The notes: generated from the sequence alone by a model not told the origin. Positions 16,384 to 25,231 are shown, counted from the stretch's first letter. The stretch is DNA of 64,000 nucleotides from UBA11872 sp965198285 (GCA_965198285.1 OZ240251.1:2356001-2420000); one strand, 5' to 3'. Numbers and translations are program-made.

Positions 16384-19300
16384 CTAGAGCGCCAAGGGCA
16401 GAATCGCCCCAATCCGCCTCGCGACCTCACTAAAATACCCCACCTCTTCGACACTCAGCGCCCGCCCCAACACCTTCCGCTCTCGATACGACAGCCACTT
16501 CTTCAGCACCTGGTACCCACCCAGCCGGTAATTCCACACGTTCGCCGGCACATTCCGCCAGTAGGCGTTGTCGTTCAGGTGGATGTCATAGGTCGTCTCG
16601 CCCAGCGTGTCCAGGGCGTCGCCCAGGGCCGAGCGCTCTGATCCCGAGTAAGCCCGCTCCACCGAGCGACCCTGCCCCGGCATCACCGCCTGACCCGACC
16701 CGAAGTGCCCCCAGCCCGCCGTCAGCCCAAAGTCGTCGCCAAACATGTTGTGCCCGTGGAATGTAGCCGGCACGGCGATGGCGGCGATCTCGGGCCGAAG
16801 CCGGCCTGTGGTAACGCCCGGAACCGGGGTTTCGGGATCGAGCAGGGCGGCCAGGTCCCGACCGCGAGCGGCCGAGGCGGCCAGGGTGTCGGCCGCCCCT
16901 TCGACCTTGGCCGCCGCTTCGTTGTCCCCTGTGCCGGTCCGGGCCGAAAGTTCGGACCAGTGCAGCAGCGGAATCCGCGGACCTTCCGCACGGAGCGCGT
17001 CAGCGTTCATCGTGTTGTAGGCGGGATCGTGAAGCTCTGCGAGCACGTGGTGAAAGAGATCCTGAACGCTCAGCCCAAGGCGTTGAAGGTAACGACGCGC
17101 CGAAGCCGTCAGGTTTGGACGGGTCCCAGCGTCACTTCCCGCAGCTAAGGTCTCGCTAAGCCAGCAGGGGACGCCGAATACCCCACTATTCATCTGGTTG
17201 AGGTCCCCGAGCATTGAAGTGGTGAGAGGCGACGAAAGATCGGGTCGGGCTTTCTTCTGAAGGATCAGCCAGGGATTCCCCGCGTGGACGTGCGGCAGGT
17301 ACTCTGCGCGCTTCTCATCCAGTAGCTTCGTGTCCTGCTCCCAGTAGAGCCAGCGGGCGTCGAACGGCCGGTAGGCGTAACGTACGAATCCTCGTTCCGT
17401 CGGACCACCGCGTCTGAGCAGCATGTCGCGAACCGCGGCGGCATCGAATCGTTGCGTACTCCGCATCACGCCTGGGTAACGCTGTGCGATCTCCGCGTGG
17501 CTCAGGTCCGCGTCGAAGTAATCGCTGACGCGCTCCCGTAAGCGGTCGAGGTCGGTGTCGACAAGAAACGCGTCGCGGCTGGTCTTGACTCCTGGAAACG
17601 AAGTCGGAAACAGGTCCGGGAGCGCCGGCCAGTCGAACCACTCCGGACTCACGGCCACCGGCGCAAGCGGCAGCCCCAGCGGCAGGATTGGCTCGATCGT
17701 GTCATAAAGCGCGTCCGGCTCGGCTTCCGCCGTCTCCGTCAGCGCTTCCAGCTTCGCCTGACCCCAGAGACTTCGGAACTGCACGTTTTCAGCCGGCGTG
17801 TGCTCCGCCTTGCGAACCAGCATGGCGATAGCGGTTCCCACCTGGATGCCGACGGTATCGTCGGCCGTCGAGAATATGCTGGGGTCCGGCGAGCCGTCGG
17901 GCGCCACTTTCCCCGTCCGGTACTTGTCGCCGTTGAGGTTGTCGATCCGGATTACGTCAAAGGCATCCAGGTAGCGTTCCCGCATCCCCGGACACGACAG
18001 GCTGTCCAGCCACGAATAGTTGGAAATGAAGCAGACCACACCCTGCCCGGTCTTCTCGGCGATCCGCCGTTCGGCCATGCGGAAGAAGCGCACGTACAGG
18101 TCGTTCAGCCCCTGGCCCTCGGGACGCCGCACCCGACGGGTCGTGCGGTAGGCGTCCGAGAGGTCCCGTTCCTCGTCCACCGCCATGCCGGCAAACCCGT
18201 TGTAGGGCGGATTCCCCAGGATCACCAGGATTGGCCTTTCCCGCTTCACCTGTTCGGCCCGGTCCCGCTCCTCTTCCAGTTCGGGAAACGGCAACGGCTT
18301 CTGCGCGTGCGGTTCCCAGCCGGTCAGCGCGTTGGTCAGGAAGATGCCTGCTCGTTCCGCCCCATCCTCCGCCAGCGGCGCGTCCAGGGCCTGCATGGTC
18401 AGGCCCACCTGCAAGTGCGCCACCACGAACGGCGCCGGCATGATCTCGAACCCGAACACCCGCTCCATCGCCGCCTGCTTCACCCGAGCCCCGGTCAGCA
18501 CCCCTAGTCCCTGACCTTCCAGGTTGTCGGCAATCCGCCGCAGCGTTTCCGCCAGGTACGCGCCCGTCCCGCAGCACGGGTCCAGCACGTACACGTTCTC
18601 GGCTGCCAGCCCCTCGGCAATGCCCAGGTCGTCCTTCAGCGCCCGGTCCACCCGCGCCACCATGTAACGCACCACCTCCGGCGGCGTGTACCAGACGCCC
18701 AACTGCTTGCGCAGCGCCGGATCGAAGGCTTGCAGGAACGGCTCGTAGAAGTAGGGCACCGCCTGTCCCTCGCTGAACTTTGCGAAAAAGGCCTCCCGCT
18801 CCACCCGGTTCAGCGCCGCCGCCGTCCAGTCCAGCACCTCCACCAGGCCCAACGGCTGCAAGCGCCCGGGATCCGAGAGCTGTTGGAACAGCGCCCGCAG
18901 CACCGGCGCCCGCAGGTGCCAGACGGCCTCGTGCCAGTTGAACGTGCCTCTCGGCGGCGGCGTCTGCCGCGCCCACAGCACCCAGGCCGAAAACACGCCG
19001 TAGAACAGCGTCTGCACCAGCGTCGACCTGAAGAACCGTGCGCCCCGCTCGCCCTTGAACTGCACCCCCAGCGCCTCTTCCAGCGCCGCCCGCACTGTCG
19101 CTAGCGGCGAGGCCGCCGCTTCCTGTTCGTCTTCGGCGGCCTCCACCCGCGCCAGGGCGTCCCGCGCATGCGAGGCCATCAGTTCGGCCAGGTCCCGCGG
19201 TTCGGCTAGCCGCGCTCGGTGCGACAGCACCCGCCGCAGGTACTCCCCCAACGCCACGCCAACTCGACCCGCAAACGCGCGCGGCTTCTCCAACTGCCGC

Positions 19301-19758
19301 TCGAAATCCTCTGCGTCCGCCGCCAGCCGGAAACTCTCCTGTCCCGCCGGATTCCCGTTTTGGTCCTCGCCCACCAGCAGGAAGTCGCGGTAGTTCGTCA
19401 CCAGCACCAGCCGGTAACGAGCCCAATACCGGCTCACCTGCGCGCTCTCGGCCGTCAGCCACGCGTCGTCCTCGGCTGGCTTCACCTCCACCACGCCGTG
19501 CTCCGGCAGCTCGCCTGCGTTCGTCCGACCGCCCCGCGTGCGGCCCCGGCTGGCGTACAACCCGAAATCGGGGTGTCCGGCCCCCTGGTCCTTCAATTGC
19601 CCAACGCAAAAGACCTTCGGCCTCAGCCCGTCCCCGATCGCATTCAGCAGATTCTCCAGCGGCCCGTAGCTCGAAATCTCAGCCGTCGCCCCGCCCGACG
19701 CCCGAATGCGCCGCAGGTCGCTCAGGTACGTCTCGACAATCGCCGGAAACCGCGTCAC
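16384..19758 (-). CDS. Single-chain restriction-modification enzyme (type ISP / type IIG-like, nuclease plus N6-adenine methylase)
   Basis: 1124 residues. An N-terminal PD-(D/E)XK nuclease is indicated by GHPDF (Asp64) and VVEVK (Glu91, Lys93). The N6-adenine methyltransferase domain has YTPPEVV (357-363), motif I DPCCGTGAYL (393-402) and catalytic motif IV NPPY (516-519). The C-terminal ~370 residues resemble the target-recognition region of type ISP enzymes (ending in YDIHLNDNAYWRNVPANV and the KWLSYRER block). No helicase domain lies between nuclease and methylase, unlike full type ISP enzymes such as LlaGI (about 1600 residues), so cleavage is probably type IIG-like. GTG start. A promoter-like pair lies about 150 bases upstream. 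Recognition sequence unknown. Confidence 0.85.
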   Translation of the reverse strand: MTRFPAIVETYLSDLRRIRASGGATAEISSYGPLENLLNAIGDGLRPKVFCVGQLKDQGAGHPDFGLYASRGRTRGGRTNAGELPEHGVVEVKPAEDDAWLTAESAQVSRYWARYRLVLVTNYRDFLLVGEDQNGNPAGQESFRLAADAEDFERQLEKPRAFAGRVGVALGEYLRRVLSHRARLAEPRDLAELMASHARDALARVEAAEDEQEAAASPLATVRAALEEALGVQFKGERGARFFRSTLVQTLFYGVFSAWVLWARQTPPPRGTFNWHEAVWHLRAPVLRALFQQLSDPGRLQPLGLVEVLDWTAAALNRVEREAFFAKFSEGQAVPYFYEPFLQAFDPALRKQLGVWYTPPEVVRYMVARVDRALKDDLGIAEGLAAENVYVLDPCCGTGAYLAETLRRIADNLEGQGLGVLTGARVKQAAMERVFGFEIMPAPFVVAHLQVGLTMQALDAPLAEDGAERAGIFLTNALTGWEPHAQKPLPFPELEEERDRAEQVKRERPILVILGNPPYNGFAGMAVDEERDLSDAYRTTRRVRRPEGQGLNDLYVRFFRMAERRIAEKTGQGVVCFISNYSWLDSLSCPGMRERYLDAFDVIRIDNLNGDKYRTGKVAPDGSPDPSIFSTADDTVGIQVGTAIAMLVRKAEHTPAENVQFRSLWGQAKLEALTETAEAEPDALYDTIEPILPLGLPLAPVAVSPEWFDWPALPDLFPTSFPGVKTSRDAFLVDTDLDRLRERVSDYFDADLSHAEIAQRYPGVMRSTQRFDAAAVRDMLLRRGGPTERGFVRYAYRPFDARWLYWEQDTKLLDEKRAEYLPHVHAGNPWLILQKKARPDLSSPLTTSMLGDLNQMNSGVFGVPCWLSETLAAGSDAGTRPNLTASARRYLQRLGLSVQDLFHHVLAELHDPAYNTMNADALRAEGPRIPLLHWSELSARTGTGDNEAAAKVEGAADTLAASAARGRDLAALLDPETPVPGVTTGRLRPEIAAIAVPATFHGHNMFGDDFGLTAGWGHFGSGQAVMPGQGRSVERAYSGSERSALGDALDTLGETTYDIHLNDNAYWRNVPANVWNYRLGGYQVLKKWLSYRERKVLGRALSVEEVGYFSEVARRIGAILPLAL

Positions 19759-19906
19759 AACCGCCCGCCCGCCGTACTAGCCATCCGAGGCCACGCTACC
19801 CCGCGACCGCGGTCAAGGCGAGCACCTCGCACCCGCCGCTCACGCCCCGCCGTTCCAGGCATTTCGTCGCCACCAACCATTCCGGACGTCCCATTCGTCC
19901 CCAGAT

Positions 19907-19935
19907 AGTGTACACTGGCCGGGTAAGCCTTGCAA
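19907..19935 (-). promoter_or_regulatory. Predicted sigma70-type promoter for the restriction-modification gene
   Basis: On the minus strand TTGCAA (19930-19935) and TACACT (19907-19912) are separated by exactly 17 bases. Each hexamer has two mismatches to consensus. They point towards the restriction-modification start at 19758, leaving an untranslated leader of roughly 140 bases. Confidence 0.4.
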
Positions 19936-20006
19936 CCCACTCTCCAAATGCCCTCCGCCTTTTTCGCCCCGCTGCCGCCCCACCGCCTCCCTTCGCTCAA
20001 GCTGAC

Positions 20007-20342
20007 CCTGTCGACGTTCCTGCCGATCCTGTCGCCGTTCATGCTGAGCCTGTCGCCGTTCATGCTGAGCCTGTCGCCGTTCATGCTGAGCCTGTCGCCG
20101 TTCATGCTGAGCCTGTCGCCGTTCATGCTGAGCCTGTCGCCGTTCATGCTGAGCCTGTCGCCGTTCATGCTGAGCCTGTCGCCGTTCATGCTGAGCCTGT
20201 CGCCGTTCATGCTGAGCCTGTCGCCGTTCATGCTGAGCCTGTCGCCGTTCATGCTGAGCCTGTCGCCGTTCATGCTGAGCCTGTCGCCGTTCATGCTGAG
20301 CCTGTCGCCGTTCATGGTGAGCCTGTCGAACCACCCGTCCCA
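20007..20342. repeat. 21-bp tandem repeat array, 14 near-identical units plus degenerate ends
   Basis: Units start every 21 bases from 20028 to 20301, each beginning CCTGTCGCCGTTC and ending ATGCTGAG. A degenerate unit precedes the array at 20007 and a partial one follows at 20322, reading CCTGTCGAACC. The minus strand of the last unit reads TTCGACAGGCTCACC, like the TTCGACAGGCTCA core of dispersed palindromic repeats common in environmental genomes. Units are nearly identical, which indicates recent expansion. There are no spacers, so it is not a CRISPR. Confidence 0.9.
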
Positions 20343-20839
20343 CTCCCCGCTGCCCCGTCTTCTCTCGCGTCTCACCGCTCTTCGCTCACTCCTGCCTCCC
20401 CTCCCCCGGCTGCGACCACCGTCCGGTGCTCCCCCTGCGTTCCTGGTGAACTCGTCGACCCACACCCGAACCACCCACGCACCCCAACCGCGCCACCCCT
20501 CCGATTCGTCAACCATCCCGTCCAACCCCCAGCCCCCAAACACCGTCCGCACCCCTCCCCGCCAGCCTCCAAACCCCGCCAAAACACATCCCGCCGCACC
20601 TCAAGAGTTTTTTGGAAAAAACTCTTACTGCGCGCGAGACGCCCGCTCAACGCCCCTCCAACACCCCCGGCGCCCCCGCACCCTCTCCAGGTCCCTCCGC
20701 CGGTCCCATGTCCCAAGCCACGGGAACCCGCCAACCCGCCCCCTCGCGCCTCCCGGTCCACCCACCCCGCCGCCGGCCCCTCCCTCGGCGCGGTCGTCCC
20801 AGGCGTCGGAAGCTTGGGAACCCGCCAAAAATCCGCCCA

Positions 20840-20892
20840 AACCGTCTCTCGCCAGCCCGTCCCCAAAGGGGACGGGCTGGCGAGAGACGGTT
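20840..20892. repeat. Perfect 25-bp inverted repeat with 3-base loop
   Basis: The left arm (20840-20864) and right arm (20868-20892) are exact reverse complements around the loop AAA. The arms start AACCGTCTCTCGCC and end GGCGAGAGACGGTT. It lies 101 bases before the valS start. There is no T-tract, and no T-box sequence is seen. It could be a miniature mobile repeat, a terminator for leftward or rightward readthrough, or an RNA hairpin in the valS leader. Confidence 0.85.
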
Positions 20893-20993
20893 CCCCCCTT
20901 CACCCCCACGCTCCGCCGCAGGTCGCTCGTCGCCGTCAGCGGTACGATGAGCGTCCGGCCCCGACCTGCGGCGCCGTCGTACCCGACGCCACG

Positions 20994-23663
20994 ATGAAAT
21001 CCCAGCCTTCCTCTTCCGTTCTCGACGCCATGGCCGGCCCCTACGATCCTGCCTCCGTCGAAGCCCGGCTCTACGACACCTGGGACGAGTCCGGTGCCTT
21101 CCAGCCATCCGACGACCCCGAATGTCGTCCCTTCACCATTGCCATCCCACCGCCCAACATCACCGGCCAGCTGCACAACGGCCACGTCCTCTTCGTCGCC
21201 TACCAGGACCTGATGATTCGCTGGCAGCGCATGCACGGCCGGGCCGCGCTGTGGGTGCCGGGCGCCGATCACGCCGCCATCGCCACCCAAAACGTGATTG
21301 AGCGTGAACTGGCCAAGGAAGGGTTGTCGCGCCACGACCTTGGTCGCGAGGGCTTCGAAGAGCGCTTCTGGCAGTGGAAGGACGAGGTCGGCGACAACAT
21401 CAACGAACAGCTTCGTCGGCTCGGCGCTTCGGTGGATTGGACCCGCGAGCACTTCACGCTCGACGAGCAGCTCTCGCGGGCCGTGCGCGAAGCCTTCGTG
21501 CGCCTCTACGAAAAGGGCTTGATCTACCGCGGCCGCTACCTGGTCAACTGGTGTCCCGACGACCAGTCGGCCATCAGCGACCTCGAAGTCGAGCACCGCG
21601 ACGTTGAAGGCTCGCTCTGGCACATCCGCTACCCGCTAGCCGACGGCGGTCACCTGACGGTGGCCACGACGCGCCCGGAGACAATGCTCGGTGACACGGC
21701 AATCGCGGTGCACCCGGACGATGAACGCTATCAGTCGCTGGTTGGACAGGAAGCCGTCGTCCCTGGAATCGGTCGCAGCATCCCGATCATCGCCGACGCC
21801 TTCGTGGATCCCGAATTCGGGTCCGGGGCGGTCAAGGTCACTCCCGGCCACGATCCCAACGATGCGGCCATGGGCGAGCGCCACGACCTGCCGGTGATCA
21901 ACATCATGAACGGCGACGGCACGCTCAACCAGAACGCCGGACGCTGGGCCGGTCAAGACCGCTTTGAGGCCCGCGCGGCATACCTGGAGCACCTCGAATC
22001 TGAGGGCCTGCTGGAGCGCACGGAAACGCACACGCACCCGGTCGGCCACTGCTCGCGCGACGACGCGGTGATCGAGCCGCTTGTTTCGGAACAGTGGTTC
22101 GTGAACGTTCGTCCGCTGGCCGACGCCTCAGAGGCGGCAGTGATCGAGGGCCGCATCCGGTTCCATCCGCCCCGCTTCAAGAACGAATTCCTCCGCTGGC
22201 TCGACGAAATCCAGCCCTGGTGCATTTCGCGGCAACTCTGGCTGGGCCACCGGATTCCCGTCTGGTACTGCCAGGGCTGCGACGCGGTCATCGTTGAGCG
22301 CGTGGACCCGACGTCTTGCACGACCTGCGGCGGACAGGATTTTCAGCAGGACCCCGACGTGCTGGACACCTGGTTCAGTTCGGGCCTATGGCCGTTCTCG
22401 ACCCTCGGCTGGCCCGACGACACGCCCGACATGCGGCGGTTCTATCCCACCGACGTGCTCGAAACCGGCTACGACATCATTTTCTTCTGGGTCGCCCGCA
22501 TGGTGATGCTTGGTCTGGAACTTGCTGGCGACGTTCCCTTTCACGATGTCTACATGCACGGGCTGGTGCGGCACCTCGACGGCTCAAAGGTCAGCAAGAC
22601 CAACTACCAGCCCGGCGACGATCCGCTCGAGACCATCGAGTCCTACGGCGCCGATGCCATGCGCTTCAGCTTCGTCACCGCGGCCGCGCCAGGCAACGAC
22701 ATGCGTCTCGACCTGCGCCAGGTCGAGCGCGGCGGCCACTTCGCCAACAAGCTGTGGAATGGCGCCAAGTTCGTGATCGGCGCCATGGAACGCACGGCGG
22801 AGGGCTCGCCCGGCGAACCGTCGCTGATCGACCGTTGGATTCTCAGCCGCTTCAACCAGGTGCATGCCGACGCTATCCGCGATGTCGAGCGCTTCCGCTT
22901 CGGCGAAGCTGGACGGGCCTTGCACGACTTCCTTTGGACGGAGTTTTTCGACTGGTACGTGGAGGCCGCCAAGATTCGACTCTACAGCGACGACTCAGCC
23001 GCGGCTGCGCGCACGGCGGCCACGTTGGCGACCGTGCTGGACGGGTCGCTACGGCTCATGCACCCGTTCATGCCCTACGTAACCGAGGAAATCTGGCGGC
23101 ACTTTCGGTCTGCGGGCGGCGCGTCGGACGCCCCTGAACTCCTGATCGAGACACCCATCCCCGCTGCGGCGACCAATGTCGACGAGGACGCGATCAGGCA
23201 GGTGCGGTCCTTGATCGATGTGGTCCAGGGCATCCGCAACGCGCGGCAAGAGTCGGGCGTGGAAGCGGGCCGCCGCGTGGTAGCGCGCATCATCGGCGGC
23301 GACGCCAGTCTTGAAGCTGAGGAAGAGTTCATTCGGCGGCTGGCGCGCGTGGACCCGCTGACGTTCCATCCAACCGGAACTACCTTCGATGAACCGGCGG
23401 TTACGGCACGAGCCGGAGGCGTGGAAGTGTTCCTGCCGCTGGCCGGCATGGTCGACTTGACCGCCGAGCGCGAGCGCCTGGCGCGTGAATTGGCCGAAGC
23501 CGAAGCCACCTTGGGGCGGGCCGAACAACTGCTGGCGAATCCGCGCTTCGTGGAACGCGCGCCGGAAGCGGTGGTGGCCAAGGAGCGCGAGCGCGCCAAG
23601 TCCGCCAGTGAGCTTGTGGCGCAGGTTCAGGAGCGGCAGGCGGCGCTGGACGGGTCGTCCTAG
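20994..23663 (+). CDS. valS: Valine--tRNA ligase
   Basis: 889-residue class I aminoacyl-tRNA synthetase that charges tRNA-Val. The HIGH motif appears as PPPNITGQLHNGHVL. The editing domain and a tRNA-binding C-terminal coiled coil (ERERLARELAEAEATLGRAE) are present. The second catalytic motif, normally KMSKSKGN, reads KVSKTNYQPGDDPLE, a noticeable departure. I start at ATG 20994; a second ATG at 21030 is possible. The frame continues 362 codons upstream through the tandem array, but that part has no synthetase homology and is probably untranslated. It is last in its unit and converges on the YhaM-like gene. Confidence 0.93.
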   Translation: MKSQPSSSVLDAMAGPYDPASVEARLYDTWDESGAFQPSDDPECRPFTIAIPPPNITGQLHNGHVLFVAYQDLMIRWQRMHGRAALWVPGADHAAIATQNVIERELAKEGLSRHDLGREGFEERFWQWKDEVGDNINEQLRRLGASVDWTREHFTLDEQLSRAVREAFVRLYEKGLIYRGRYLVNWCPDDQSAISDLEVEHRDVEGSLWHIRYPLADGGHLTVATTRPETMLGDTAIAVHPDDERYQSLVGQEAVVPGIGRSIPIIADAFVDPEFGSGAVKVTPGHDPNDAAMGERHDLPVINIMNGDGTLNQNAGRWAGQDRFEARAAYLEHLESEGLLERTETHTHPVGHCSRDDAVIEPLVSEQWFVNVRPLADASEAAVIEGRIRFHPPRFKNEFLRWLDEIQPWCISRQLWLGHRIPVWYCQGCDAVIVERVDPTSCTTCGGQDFQQDPDVLDTWFSSGLWPFSTLGWPDDTPDMRRFYPTDVLETGYDIIFFWVARMVMLGLELAGDVPFHDVYMHGLVRHLDGSKVSKTNYQPGDDPLETIESYGADAMRFSFVTAAAPGNDMRLDLRQVERGGHFANKLWNGAKFVIGAMERTAEGSPGEPSLIDRWILSRFNQVHADAIRDVERFRFGEAGRALHDFLWTEFFDWYVEAAKIRLYSDDSAAAARTAATLATVLDGSLRLMHPFMPYVTEEIWRHFRSAGGASDAPELLIETPIPAAATNVDEDAIRQVRSLIDVVQGIRNARQESGVEAGRRVVARIIGGDASLEAEEEFIRRLARVDPLTFHPTGTTFDEPAVTARAGGVEVFLPLAGMVDLTAERERLARELAEAEATLGRAEQLLANPRFVERAPEAVVAKERERAKSASELVAQVQERQAALDGSS

Positions 23664-23691
23664 TCCGACGCCCGGCGGGCTTGCTGGGCGC

Positions 23692-24636
23692 TTAGTTCTC
23701 GGCTCGTACGTAGAGTTCGCGCATGGCGGTTGGTCCGCGCAGCATGGCGCCGCGCACGCCCCGCTGACGGGCGGCCTCGACGTCCTCGATTGCCGGGCGA
23801 ACTTGCGACGAAAGCTGATCGATGAAGTGGAGCGCGATGGCCTCGGGCAGCATCGGCTCCGTTACCGCCGCGTATTCCAGCTGGCCCTGATGGCTCAGCA
23901 CCAGGTGGCGCAGCAGGGTCGCAATTTCGCCGTCGCAGCCTGTGGCGGCTAGCGCGCGGTCAAGAATCCGCACCCCCTGCACCATATGGCCTTCCAGGTT
24001 GCCGGCGTCGGTATAGACGATGCTGGCCTCGAGGTCCAGTTCCTCCAGCTTGCCCAGGTCGTGAAGTACGACGCCGGCCAGCAGCAAGTCGCGGTCGAGC
24101 TGCGGGTAGACCATGGCCACACGCTCGGCGATCTGCAGCATCTCCACCGTGTGCTCGGCTAGCCCGCCAATCCAGGCGTGGTGCCGGGTCTTGGCGGCGG
24201 GCCATTTCGGCAGCCGCTCTGTCACCAATGGATCGGCGATTACGGCTCGCAGTACGTCTTTGAGCAAAGGCGTCGTGATGGATTCCGCGGCGTCGTGGAT
24301 GGCGCCGGTTAGTTCTCCGGCGCTCTTGGACGACCGGGGCAGATAGGCGGTCGCGTCCCAGGTTTCGTCCGATCGCCGCAGCGCATCGACCTTGATGTTG
24401 ACCCGGTTGCGGAACTCGTCGGCCATCCCCTCGACTTCGTAGGGCTCGCCCGCCGTAACGGCCGCGATCTGCGCGTCGGATACCTGAAAGAACACGGCGT
24501 CGATCGTGGCCCCGGCGCGGTCGCGCAGGCTCATGCGCAGATAGCGCGTCCCGGTGCGGGCCTCGCGGACCTCGTAGGACGCCACCAGAAAAACGCCGCG
24601 CACAATGCGGCCGGGGGTGATGTCAGCGATATTCAC
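23692..24636 (-). CDS. 3'-5' exoribonuclease YhaM family (OB fold plus HD domain)
   Basis: 314 residues. An N-terminal OB-fold (residues ~10-95, RYLRMSLRDRAGATIDAVFF) binds nucleic acid. An HD hydrolase domain follows, with the metal-binding pattern HHAWIGGLAEHTVEM, VVLHDLGKLEE, GHMVQG and LSHQGQLEYA. This order and length match YhaM/CBF1-type 3'-5' exonucleases, which act on RNA and in some cases DNA in the cytoplasm. It converges with valS (28 bases apart) and precedes a small membrane-protein gene on its far side. No operon partner is obvious. Confidence 0.85.
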   Translation of the reverse strand: MNIADITPGRIVRGVFLVASYEVREARTGTRYLRMSLRDRAGATIDAVFFQVSDAQIAAVTAGEPYEVEGMADEFRNRVNIKVDALRRSDETWDATAYLPRSSKSAGELTGAIHDAAESITTPLLKDVLRAVIADPLVTERLPKWPAAKTRHHAWIGGLAEHTVEMLQIAERVAMVYPQLDRDLLLAGVVLHDLGKLEELDLEASIVYTDAGNLEGHMVQGVRILDRALAATGCDGEIATLLRHLVLSHQGQLEYAAVTEPMLPEAIALHFIDQLSSQVRPAIEDVEAARQRGVRGAMLRGPTAMRELYVRAEN

Positions 24637-24707
24637 GGGCGTAGCCCTGACATGGCGGGCGGGGAACTGGTCATCCTACTGGCCCGCGGCGGTGCGGCGC
24701 GCGACTG

Positions 24708-25139
24708 CTAGCGGCGGCGGCGAAACGCGTCGCGGAGTCGTTGCCGGAGTGTTGGGCGCTGGTTGGGAAGCTCGATGACCTGCCCGCGCCACATAACCGG
24801 GGTTCCGCGCGCTCCCGGAGAACGAGCCGCCCGCCGCTCCATGACGCCGCGCACGAGAGCCGACGCGAAGACGATAGCGCCGGCGACAGCCACGATCGAG
24901 GCGAACTGCCGTAGCACGATGGACATGAACAGCGCCGCGACCACCAGGACGGCAGCCGTGACCAGCATTTCGCCGGTCGTGGCAAAGCGGCCGAGGATCC
25001 ATCGGCCGAGCAGTTCGACGTAGCTTCCGCGCCGTTGAGCCGGCTGTGGCGCCCGTGGAGTCTGCCGCTTCCGCGGCGGCGCTGAGGCGTCGGCCCGATT
25101 CAGGATCTCTTGGACTTCTTCCTGCCAGCTTTTTGGCAT
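24708..25139 (-). CDS. Small two-helix membrane protein, function unknown
   Basis: 143 residues from the ATG at 25139, which gives MPKSWQEEVQEILNRAD, a likelier start than the longer frame from 25193. After a basic Pro/Arg-rich stretch there are two adjacent membrane helices (TTGEMLVTAAVLVVAALFM and a second ending VFASALVRGV), then an Arg-rich cytoplasmic tail. I recognise no family. It lies 72 bases before the YhaM-like gene on the same strand and may be its operon partner. It diverges from hyuB. Confidence 0.6.
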   Translation of the reverse strand: MPKSWQEEVQEILNRADASAPPRKRQTPRAPQPAQRRGSYVELLGRWILGRFATTGEMLVTAAVLVVAALFMSIVLRQFASIVAVAGAIVFASALVRGVMERRAARSPGARGTPVMWRGQVIELPNQRPTLRQRLRDAFRRRR

Positions 25140-25219
25140 GAGATCGAGTTCTTGGGGGTGACAACCCGAGTATATCGCCGGGCGGCGACGCATGCCCCGG
25201 CGACGGACTGACGGCTGGC

Positions 25220-25225
25220 TATGCT
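25220..25225 (+). promoter_or_regulatory. Predicted -10 hexamer of a leaderless hyuB transcript
   Basis: TATGCT ends 6 bases before the hyuB ATG at 25232, and no Shine-Dalgarno sequence lies between. A start site this close to a -10 element would give a leaderless mRNA. No clear -35 is seen. Confidence 0.35.
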
Positions 25226-25231
25226 GGCGCC

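Larger units (their letters stand above)
19759..20993. other. Large non-coding region between the restriction-modification gene and valS
   Basis: 1235 bases without a credible gene. It holds the predicted leftward promoter, a 21-bp tandem array (20007-20342), a C-rich low-complexity stretch (about 20340-20830) and a perfect 25-bp inverted repeat (20840-20892). Long frames cross it on both strands only because the array period is a multiple of three and stops are rare in C-rich DNA. The frame leading into valS is open from 19908, but its translation is Pro/Ala-rich and repetitive. Confidence 0.6.

Noticed and set aside
16101..16433. Plus-strand gene between the HEPN-like and restriction-modification genes
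   Set aside because: It overlaps both real genes at its ends and has no recognisable domain or ribosome-binding site.
20007..20342. CRISPR array
   Set aside because: Units are directly adjacent with a period of 21 and no unique spacers, and no cas gene is present.
19840..20343. Minus-strand repetitive protein (His-Glu-Arg-Arg repeats)
   Set aside because: It is produced by the 21-bp array being a multiple of three; no start signal, homology or domain supports it.
20840..20892. T-box riboswitch for valS
   Set aside because: Only a simple perfect hairpin is present; no T-box sequence, specifier loop or antiterminator is seen.
24676..25164. Alternative reading frame over the small membrane protein
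   Set aside because: Arg-rich frame without membrane helices; the 24708-25139 frame has a coherent two-helix topology.
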